Positions 56,945-64,000 of a stretch of DNA of 64,000 bases are shown one piece after another (position 1 is the stretch's first letter; the number at the start of each line of letters is the position of its first letter). The position numbers and the translations under genes were made by a program. The stretch is from Candidatus Rhabdochlamydia oedothoracis (GTDB lineage: Bacteria; Chlamydiota; Chlamydiia; Chlamydiales; Rhabdochlamydiaceae). The stretch covers positions 310,001 to 374,000 of the forward strand of contig NZ_CP075587.1 in the NCBI RefSeq assembly GCF_019453995.1, written 5' to 3'. The notes under the pieces were generated by a model. It had not been told where the DNA came from and ran no database searches. It was given only the letters and a program-made list of their open reading frames with translations.

Positions 56945-58062
56945 AAAAAACGGTTAAGTCTTTTAAAAGTTTTCTATTGAAGAAATTTGTAAAGATTTTG
57001 CGCTATTTTATCAAACAAAATGATATACAAGAACGATTCTTAGTCGTTTCTACTACTGGATTAGGAGATACCTTGTGGGGAACTCCTTCGATTCGCTCTC
57101 TTAGAGAACATTATCCCAAAGGATACATTGCAGTTCTAACGAGTCATATTGGAAAAGAATTACTGGAGAATAATCCTTATATCAACGATCTATTCTTATT
57201 AAAAAAACCCATAATCATTTCTCTTATCTCTCTTTATTCAAAGCTAAAGAAGAAAAAAATTTCCTATATTTTGTTCTTTCACGCCTCTCAAAGAATAGTT
57301 TTGCCTTTTGTATACTTACTAGGATCTAAAAAAATTATTGGCACGGAAGGATCAAACAAAGGACTCGATTCTTTGATTACTCATCTTCTTCCTAAAAAGC
57401 CACAGCATGAAATCGTAAGACGTCTAGAAATCATTGCAGCATTAATCGGTAAAAAACCCATTCATCATCAAATAGAAATTGCGTTAAGCCAACAAGATAA
57501 AAAAAACGCACTTCCTGTAATGGACCATTTACAAGATCATTCGCGTCCTTGTATCCTGCTCCATCCAGGGTCTAAAGATCTTTTCAAGCGTTGGCCTGCT
57601 TCTCATTTTATTGCTTTAGGCAATCTGTTAAGCACACAACATAAATGCCACATATTTATTACAGGTAATCAATCGGAAAAAGAACTAGTCCTGCAAATTG
57701 CTTCTAATATTCCCAATAGCACCTCCTTGATAGATCTGCCTTTAAAAACATTTGCTTTTCTTATTCAGAATATGGACATAATGGTTTGTAATGATACAGG
57801 CCCCATGCATATGGCTTTGGCTATAAAAACGCCTACCATTGCCATTTTTTGTCCTACAAATCCTCATTTGTGCGGTCCTTATGCTGTAAAAGACTATACA
57901 GTAATTGCAAAGAAAAAAACGTGTTCTCCTTGTCTACAAAAAAAATGTGTAAACCCCTTTTGTATGTTACAAATAGGAATGCAAGAAGTCTATGAAGCTG
58001 TTTTACATCAACTCTGTAAATCAGAAAAATTTGCTTTAAAAGCTTTAAGGAAACTTTCATGA
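56941..58062 (+). CDS. Glycosyltransferase family 9 (heptosyltransferase-like)
   Basis: 373-residue ADP-heptose:LPS heptosyltransferase-like enzyme. STTGLGDTLWGTPSIRSLRE near residue 37 and LLHPGSKDLFKRWPASHFIA near 200 match the family, as does NDTGPMHMALAIKTPTIAIF near 280 with its conserved Asp. A Cys-rich segment (CSPCLQKKC) sits near 325. It starts at GTG 56941 inside the carB fragment and overlaps pyrB by 4 bases. It remains intact while both neighbours are broken, so it may be kept for LPS core synthesis. Confidence 0.85.
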   Translation: MKKTVKSFKSFLLKKFVKILRYFIKQNDIQERFLVVSTTGLGDTLWGTPSIRSLREHYPKGYIAVLTSHIGKELLENNPYINDLFLLKKPIIISLISLYSKLKKKKISYILFFHASQRIVLPFVYLLGSKKIIGTEGSNKGLDSLITHLLPKKPQHEIVRRLEIIAALIGKKPIHHQIEIALSQQDKKNALPVMDHLQDHSRPCILLHPGSKDLFKRWPASHFIALGNLLSTQHKCHIFITGNQSEKELVLQIASNIPNSTSLIDLPLKTFAFLIQNMDIMVCNDTGPMHMALAIKTPTIAIFCPTNPHLCGPYAVKDYTVIAKKKTCSPCLQKKCVNPFCMLQIGMQEVYEAVLHQLCKSEKFALKALRKLS

Positions 58063-58718
58063 ATCATGCATTCAAAAATAGAATTATTATTTCCATTGAA
58101 AATTTTTCTAGCCATGAAATCCTCTACCTTTTAGAGCAAGCGCGCATCATGAAAAATTTTCCACCTCCACCCTCACTAAACACCTCTATTCTCGCTACCT
58201 GCTTTTACGAACCCTCCACTAGAACCCGTCTCTCTTTTGAAACGGCCATGCTTAAACTAGGAGGCCGGTTAATTGGATTTTCTGACGGGAAAAATACCTC
58301 TGCACAGAAAGGAGAATCGATTGAAGATACGATAAGAGTTATAGGATCTTTTACAGATGTCATTATATTGCGGCCTTCTTCTAAAGAATCTATATATCTG
58401 GCTCATAAAAGCACTAAAACGCCGGTTATTAACGCAGGCAATGGCACAGAAGAACACCCTACACAAACATTAACAGATCTGTTTACCATGCAAGAAATAC
58501 AAAAAGACCTTCAAGGATTATCCGTTGCCTTTGTAGGGGATCTTAAATATGGGCGCACATTGCACTCTCTTTGTCTTGCATGCGCTTTATTTGGTATGCG
58601 TCTATTTTTTTGTTCTCCGGAAGGCTTGTCTCTTCCCCAGGAGACACTTGCCCATTTAACAAGAAAAAAAGTACAATTTTCCTTTCATCAAAATTTAGAA
58701 GAGATCATTCCCTGTTTA
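58059..58718 (+). pseudogene. pyrB: pyrB (aspartate carbamoyltransferase) truncated by IS5
   Basis: The first 220 residues of an enzyme of about 305. FYEPSTRTRLSFETAMLKLG near 49 (carbamoyl-phosphate binding), NAGNGTEEHPTQTLTDLF near 129, and VAFVGDLKYGRTLHSLC near 153 are present. The frame then runs into the IS5 end at 58719 and stops at 58730. The aspartate-binding domain's C-terminal part is missing and does not reappear after the insertion. Confidence 0.92.
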
Positions 58719-59275
58719 GAGCCTGTTTAAAATCTTCTCATTAAGGTATAATGATAGTTTTCATAAAACCTTTGGAGGTAGTTATGACCCGCTCTTATCC
58801 AAGCGATATCTCTCGTAAACAATTTAGCAAAATCCATCTAATACTTGAGTCTACACGCAAAAAAACACGTCCACGAAGAGTTGATCTATATGATATTTTT
58901 TGTGGAATTTTGTACATTTTAAAAAGTGGTTGCCAGTGGCGTATGTTACCCATAGAATATCCTAAATGGGAATTATGTTATTATTATTTCCCTCTTTGGA
59001 ATAAAAAAGATGATAAAAATTCTAAGAGTATTCTTGAAATAGTTTTAAAAAAAATTAGTTGGCGAGGTCAGAAAAAGCAGTGGTCGGAAAGAAAAAACAA
59101 GCTTTGTAATTATTGATGCTCAAAGTGTTAAAAATACTGATACAGCGGAGAAGATAAGGATATGATGCAGGGAAAAAAATATCAGGAATAAAAAGACATA
59201 TAGCAGTCGATACCCAAGGGCTTCCTCATGCGATTCACATTACCAACGCTAATATCACTGACAGAAATGGGTGTA

Positions 59276-60023
59276 TATAGTGGTTCCGATTCAATCGCAT
59301 AGAAAAATATAGGATTAACGACAAGTTTTAAGTCAACGACTTGAAACTTGTCGTTTATCCTACATTTCAAAATATCTGTTATTTTCGGTATCTCTTCTAA
59401 GAAGAATCCTCTAATTGCCTGAAAAAAAGTCACCGACGTTTCGTAATATCGATTGTATACCTTCTTTTCCTTTAAGATCTTCCACAAGCGTTCAATAGGA
59501 TTCAAATTCGGCGAATAAGGAGGGAGATAGTGCACTTTAATCCTAGAAGACATCAGAAACTCTTCTAGTTTCTTATTTTTGTTTGATCTTGCATTATCCA
59601 AAATTACATGAATAATTCGAGCCTCTGTCTGTTTTTCTAGCTTCTTGAAAAAATCGAGCATTGCATCGGCATCAACTGTCTTATATTCCTCTGTAAAAAT
59701 CTTCATTCCTGTCAGGCAAAGAGCTCCAGCAAAATGCAATCGCAATTGTTTCCCGGATGTCTGCAAAGTCTTTTGAACGCCTTTTCTCTGAGGTATTTCT
59801 GAACAGTGATAGGGCTTATCCGGAGTGTTTTAGCAAGATTTTTTGTTGAGATACCCTCATCATAGCCCAAAATTACACAAAGCCTATTCCGTTCAGAATA
59901 GTCTTTTGGATGCTTTAACTTGTGTTCTAAGTCAGCTCTCTGGCTAGGGATCAGTTTTTTCATACTCAATAGCTTAACACAAAACAAAATATTTTTCTAT
60001 ACGATTGAATCGGAACCACTATA
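59276..60023 (-). pseudogene. IS630 (1106-bp type) with internal deletion
   Basis: Same family as 14879-15984, but about 360 bases in the middle of the transposase are missing (the join is near 59784, GCCTTTTCTCTGAGG). The C-terminal part (59182-59766) still reads VILDNARSN and LPPYSPNLNPIERLW; the N-terminal part (59712-59987) ends early. The left end carries the right-end type terminus, so the element has recombined. Confidence 0.85.
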
Positions 60024-60025
60024 TA

Positions 60026-61157
60026 CTGAAATGCATTAGAAAAAAGACTTTTCAAACACTAAATTCATTGAATTTTTCTCATTGATTGAGTTATAAATCT
60101 TACATCTATGCAACCTGAAGCGAACTTTTTAAAAATAAACCAAAAGACATCCTCAAAGGCTCGTCATCGCCATGAACGGGATAAAAGGCTATGCGATAGA
60201 ATCAAATCTATTTTATTGTTAGATGAAGGGTGGACATACCCACAAGTAGCACATGCTTTACTCTTAGATGAGGATACGATAAGGCGTTACTATAAAACTT
60301 ATTTAGAAGGTGGCAAAGAAGCATTGCTGAATTTGAACTATGCAGGAAAGGCATGCCGGCTCAATCAAGGCCAACTTAAACAACTAAAAATCTATGTAAA
60401 AGAAGAAGCTCCCAGTTCAGCTAAACAAGTTGTCAATTTTGCCAAAGACCACTTTGGAATATGTTATACACCATCAGCTATGGTTTCTTTATTGCATCGG
60501 TTAAACTTTACCTATAAAAAGCCTAAGCTGATTCCTGGAAAAGTGAATGAGAAAGCTAAAGAGCTTTTTTCACAAGAATTGCAAAATCTAGAAAAAGAAC
60601 TCGCTCAAACAGATCAACTGCTTTATTTAGATGGGGTTCATCCTCAACACAATTCCAAACCCTCTTATGGATGGTATGAAAAAGGATCTAAGGCTATATT
60701 GCTAACAAATACAGGACGTAAACGTATCAATATCAATGGAGCCTTAGATGTAAAGCGCTTAGAAGTTACAACTCTTTCTTCCGACTCTATCAATGCGCAA
60801 TCTACTCTTGATTTGTTTAAAAAATGGGAAGAAAAGTATCCTTTTGCACAAAGAATCGTGGTTATATGCGATAACGCTGCCTACTATAGGTCAAAAATCG
60901 TTGCAAATTACCTAAAAACATCCAGAGTAGAAATCAAATTCTTGCCTCCTTATTCTCCCGATCTCAATCTGATTGAACGCCTTTGGCGATTCATGAATAA
61001 AAAAGTCCGCAATAATCGATATTATGAAAAATTCTTAGATTTTAAGAAGGCAATTTGTGCTTTTTTTGAAAAAATTCCTAAATATCGGGAAGAACTGCAA
61101 CCTCTTTTATCTAGGAAATTTTGCTTAGTTAAATCTTAATTTAAAAACAAACGAGTA
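60026..61157 (+). mobile_element. IS630-family element, second type
   Basis: TA at both borders (60024-60025 and 61158-61159). The right end TATACTCGTTTGTTTTTAAATT (other strand) matches the 138-bp MITE-like unit at 35087-35224. The left end is less alike. Confidence 0.7.
60108..61139 (+). CDS. IS630-family transposase (second type)
   Basis: 343 residues, intact. The helix-turn-helix part (WTYPQVAHALLLDEDTIRRY) is followed by catalytic motifs YLDGVHPQHNS (D), IVVICDNAAYYRSK (D) and LPPYSPDLNLIERLWRFMNK (E). Different sequence from the other IS630 transposases here. The gene could supply the enzyme that moves the 138-bp unit at 35 kb. Confidence 0.93.
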   Translation: MQPEANFLKINQKTSSKARHRHERDKRLCDRIKSILLLDEGWTYPQVAHALLLDEDTIRRYYKTYLEGGKEALLNLNYAGKACRLNQGQLKQLKIYVKEEAPSSAKQVVNFAKDHFGICYTPSAMVSLLHRLNFTYKKPKLIPGKVNEKAKELFSQELQNLEKELAQTDQLLYLDGVHPQHNSKPSYGWYEKGSKAILLTNTGRKRININGALDVKRLEVTTLSSDSINAQSTLDLFKKWEEKYPFAQRIVVICDNAAYYRSKIVANYLKTSRVEIKFLPPYSPDLNLIERLWRFMNKKVRNNRYYEKFLDFKKAICAFFEKIPKYREELQPLLSRKFCLVKS

Positions 61158-61552
61158 TAGAAGCATTTTCACTACATAAAAACCATTTGTTTGGTGTAAA
61201 AAATGTTTTAGCAGATGGAGGATATTCTGGAGAGAAATTTGCAAAGAGCGTGCAGGAGATATTAGGATGTATAGTAGAAATAGCCAAAAGAAATACACTT
61301 CATACTTTTACAGTTATTCCCAAAAGATGGGTTGTAGAGCGTTCTTTTGTGTGGATAGAAAAATGTCGCAGGCTATGGAAAATTGCGAAAGAAAACTACT
61401 ACAAGCCTGAATATGGTGGTTCTTGCTTTTATTGCGCTACTTTTGAAAAGATTTTAAACAGGCTCTAAGTAATTTTTCCTTTCCCTCCATTTAGGAAAGA
61501 AGTATAGCAAAAATCTAATTACGCAAGAAGTCTAATGAATCGATATAAAAAC

Positions 61553-62950
61553 TTATTTGCTTACTGCTTTGGCTTGAGAGAGCTGAGAAATAGTAGCTAC
61601 ACATTCCGATAGAGGAATAGGAACGCTTTTTTGTGATGCATATTCGATGTGCGCTCCGATAGAAGAGAGCTTTTCGACGATTTTCTCATACCCTCGTTTC
61701 AGATAGTGAACGCCGCTAAGTAAGCTGGTTTCAGGAGCGAGTAGTGCTGCTAAGACATAGGCGAATCCCGCGCGTAGATCGGGGATACAAATCTCTTTTG
61801 CATGAAGAGATGTTGGACCTTGGATCACAATGCTGTGTTGGTAATTTTGTGCAGCAAAGCGGCACAAACGACCTCCTAAACACTGGGTGAATAGTTGGAT
61901 ATCCGCCCCCATGCTTTTTAATGTTTCTATATATCCAAAGCGATTTTCATAAACCGTTTCATGGACAACAGAAGCTCCATGTGCTTGGGTTAGCAACACG
62001 ACAAAGGGCTGTTGCCAATCGGTTAAAAACCCTGGATGTACATCGGTTTCTAAATGAATGCCACCGCGTAGAGAACCGTTGCAGAAGAATTCAATGCCGT
62101 TTTTCTTCACTTCAAAGCCTCCATTAACCTCGCGCAATCTATTTAAGAACGAGATCATCGGTTGATGCTGGGCACCTTCTACTAAAACTTTGCCTTTTGT
62201 ACCAATAGCAGCTAAGGCAAAGGAAGCGGCTTCTGTGCGATCTGGAATGACTGTGTGCTCTACTTCGTAGAAAACCTTAGTCTGTTGGATGCGGATTGTG
62301 CGATCTACATCCATTTCAATGGTTACCCCTAGCTTTTGTAAAAAGAGCATCAGGTCAACGATTTCTGGTTCTATGGCTGCATTTTTAATAACGGTTGTGC
62401 CTTTTGCGCTAACAGCGGATAGAATGGTATTTTCTGTAGCTCCTACAGAAGGATAGGGCAGGGTAATGATATTTCCTACTAGACCATGATGTGCTCTTGC
62501 AAAATATGCACCTTCTTTTTTCATGCGGCGATATTCAATCTGTGCACCTAGCTTCTCTAATGCATGAATATGAAAATCAATAGGTCTTTTACCGATATTG
62601 CACCCACCAGCTGTTGGAACAATAATATCTTCATCAGTGCGGCCTAGAAGAGCGCCAATCATTAAAATAGGGATACGGTTAGAACCTGAAAAGCGTTGAG
62701 GAATGTAACAGCTTTTAAGCTCTGGTGTGATAATTTCAATGATTCCGCTTGAACGATCCCAAGCGATTTGAGACCCGATTTCTTGACAAAGCGCAACGGT
62801 TATCTCTACTTCAGAAATATCTGGCACATTATGGAAAATGCATTTTTTATTGGATAGAAGAGAGGCTACTAAAAGTTTAGTGATCGAATTTTTTGCGCCC
62901 GCTACTTTTACTTGACCTTTGAGGGGATGATTCCCTTTGATTTTTAGCAT
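61553..62950 (-). CDS. murA: UDP-GlcNAc enolpyruvyl transferase MurA
   Basis: First committed step of peptidoglycan synthesis. AGAKNSITKLLVASLLS near 18 (substrate Lys-Asn), RTDEDIIVPTAGGCNIGKRP near 106 with the catalytic Cys and Arg, PYPSVGATENTILSA near 165, and PDLRAGFAYVLAALLAPET near 395. 465 residues is longer than the usual 420 through a C-terminal extension (QKSVPIPLSECVATISQL). Divergent from ddl, sharing the 161-base interval as promoter region. Confidence 0.95.
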   Translation of the reverse strand: MLKIKGNHPLKGQVKVAGAKNSITKLLVASLLSNKKCIFHNVPDISEVEITVALCQEIGSQIAWDRSSGIIEIITPELKSCYIPQRFSGSNRIPILMIGALLGRTDEDIIVPTAGGCNIGKRPIDFHIHALEKLGAQIEYRRMKKEGAYFARAHHGLVGNIITLPYPSVGATENTILSAVSAKGTTVIKNAAIEPEIVDLMLFLQKLGVTIEMDVDRTIRIQQTKVFYEVEHTVIPDRTEAASFALAAIGTKGKVLVEGAQHQPMISFLNRLREVNGGFEVKKNGIEFFCNGSLRGGIHLETDVHPGFLTDWQQPFVVLLTQAHGASVVHETVYENRFGYIETLKSMGADIQLFTQCLGGRLCRFAAQNYQHSIVIQGPTSLHAKEICIPDLRAGFAYVLAALLAPETSLLSGVHYLKRGYEKIVEKLSSIGAHIEYASQKSVPIPLSECVATISQLSQAKAVSK

Positions 62951-63111
62951 ACTATTTAAGCCTTTGAGTAAACCTCAAGAATAGGAGGAATAGATCGTTT
63001 TGTCAAATGTTTGTCCTTAAATTGTAAGATTTTATCAAAGTTGATAGCGTAAAATAGCTATTGAGAAATAAGGATCTTTCATAGCATAACAGTTGTACTT
63101 AAGGTGAAATC

Positions 63112-64000
63112 ATGAAAAAGAAAGTCAGATTAGGTCTTCTTTTTGGAGGCAAATCAACAGAACATGAGGTTTCTTTAATTTCAGCGAAAAACATTCTTGA
63201 AGCACTAGATCTAGAAAAATATGAGCCGGTTTTAATGAGTATTAATAAACAAGGGCAGTGGCATCTAGAAACCCAGGAAACTTTAAGAAAAATGGTTTTT
63301 TCTAATGCAATATTAGAGAATTTCACAGAGAAATTAGCCATTGTTCCAATAGAAGAATGTAAACAGATCGTGAGTTATAAAGATTCTAAGCTGCAAGAAA
63401 GTTTAGATTTGGATGTTATTTTTCCTATTTTACATGGAGTATATGGAGAAGATGGAACGATACAAGGATTATTACAATTAGCGAATATTCCTTTTGTAGG
63501 TGCTGGTGTGCTTGGCTCTGCTATGGGTATGGATAAAGATGTGATGAAACGTCTTTTGCAACAAGCTGATATTCCTGTAGCCCCTTTTATTTGTCTACAT
63601 GATTACCAAGAGATTCCTGCTTTTGAAGAAGTTGTTCTCGAATTAGGTTGTCCTTTCTTTGTAAAACCCGCCAATACAGGATCTTCTATAGGAATAACCA
63701 AGGTAAGCAACCAAGTAACCTATCTTTTAGCGATCAAAAATGCTTTTTTATATGATCGCAAAATTTTGCTAGAAAAGTATGTTCAAGGAAGAGAAATCGA
63801 ATGTGCTGTTTTAGGTAATGAAGATCTGCAGGCTTCTTTGCCAGGAGAAATAGAACCTTTACATGAGTTTTATTCTTATGAAGCGAAATATCTCGATGCT
63901 AAAAGAGCTAAGCTACATATTCCAGCTTCTCTTGCTAAAAAGCAGATTACACACATTCAAACAATGGCAATGACCGTTTTCCGAACCCTATGCTGTGAGG
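63112..64000 (+). CDS. ddl: D-alanine--D-alanine ligase (runs off the window)
   Basis: The 3' end lies beyond 64000. The 296 codons seen start MKKKVRLGLLFGGKSTEHEV, then FPILHGVYGEDGTIQG near 108 and GVLGSAMGMDKDVMK near 137, and an ATP-grasp domain (FFVKPANTGSSIGITKV near 185, GREIECAVLGN near 228). Ddl joins two D-alanines for the peptidoglycan stem. Unlike in Chlamydia, where ddl is fused to murC, it appears to stand alone. AAGGTGA precedes the ATG. Confidence 0.93.
   Translation, partial: MKKKVRLGLLFGGKSTEHEVSLISAKNILEALDLEKYEPVLMSINKQGQWHLETQETLRKMVFSNAILENFTEKLAIVPIEECKQIVSYKDSKLQESLDLDVIFPILHGVYGEDGTIQGLLQLANIPFVGAGVLGSAMGMDKDVMKRLLQQADIPVAPFICLHDYQEIPAFEEVVLELGCPFFVKPANTGSSIGITKVSNQVTYLLAIKNAFLYDRKILLEKYVQGREIECAVLGNEDLQASLPGEIEPLHEFYSYEAKYLDAKRAKLHIPASLAKKQITHIQTMAMTVFRTLCCE

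Larger units (their letters stand above)
58719..61465 (+). mobile_element. IS5-type (group 1) copy carrying two nested IS630 elements
   Basis: The IS5 5' part runs 58719-59275 (orfA 58784-59116 intact, MTRSYPSD start) and its 3' part 61158-61465 (orfB tail). At the TA inside GGTGTATAGAAGC lie an internally deleted copy of the 1106-bp IS630 (59276-60023) and next to it a second IS630 of another type (60026-61157). TA dinucleotides separate the units. Confidence 0.85.

Noticed and set aside
1-64000. tRNA, rRNA or CRISPR arrays
   Set aside because: I saw no cloverleaf with conserved TTC/GG blocks, no rRNA-like stretch and no regularly spaced repeat array. All repeats found belong to IS elements or MITEs.

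Overview
The window is AT-rich bacterial DNA that most likely comes from a Chlamydiota member of the environmental (Parachlamydiales-type) branch. The evidence is a type III secretion block in the chlamydial order sctJ-K-L-R-S-T, an mcsA-mcsB pair without neighbouring clpC, two tandem MOMP-like porin genes, and short operons set in intracellular-bacterium style sequence. A Rhabdochlamydia-like genus would fit the very heavy insertion-sequence load, but the genus is inference.

Layout. 0-8.4 kb: exported sulfotransferase-like protein, exported TPR protein, exported MsrA, a bifunctional cytidylyltransferase/short-chain dehydrogenase, mcsB-mcsA, an MFS carrier, two small exported proteins and a CPBP protease. 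8.4-18.3 kb: an insertion-sequence graveyard (IS30, IS5-type, IS630, IS481, IS110 remnants and a MITE) surrounding pgeF and a lipase-like hydrolase. 18.5-25.9 kb: an exported thioredoxin reductase/thioredoxin pair, a lysozyme-like exported protein and an outer-membrane barrel, then rfbC-rfbD-rfbB-kdsB for dTDP-rhamnose and CMP-Kdo, then an exported gamma-glutamylcyclotransferase-like protein. 25.9-27.9 kb: more IS remnants. 28.1-32.8 kb: sufBCDS iron-sulfur assembly operon. 32.9-36.5 kb: nested IS elements including two further MITE-like units. 36.6-39 kb: two MOMP-like porins. 39.5-44.2 kb: the type III secretion export apparatus. 44.3-47 kb: a glycosyltransferase, a collapsed UMP synthase and pyrD. 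47.8-54.8 kb: DMT carrier, hemH, a solute-binding lipoprotein, glycogen phosphorylase and a transhydrogenase. 55-61.5 kb: carB and pyrB fragments cut by IS elements around an intact glycosyltransferase 9 gene. 61.5-64 kb: murA and the start of ddl, divergently arranged.

Themes. (1) The de novo pyrimidine pathway is caught decaying: carB, pyrB and a fused UMP synthase are all broken, while pyrD still reads through. (2) Several enzymes normally found in the cytosol carry Sec-type signal peptides (sulfotransferase, MsrA, thioredoxin reductase, thioredoxin, gamma-glutamylcyclotransferase-like), which suggests extracytoplasmic or host-directed redox and sulfur chemistry. (3) At least three small non-coding inverted-repeat elements can be defined, two of them with an empty site visible in this same window. 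Nothing here could be checked by database search; family names rest on motifs read from the translations.
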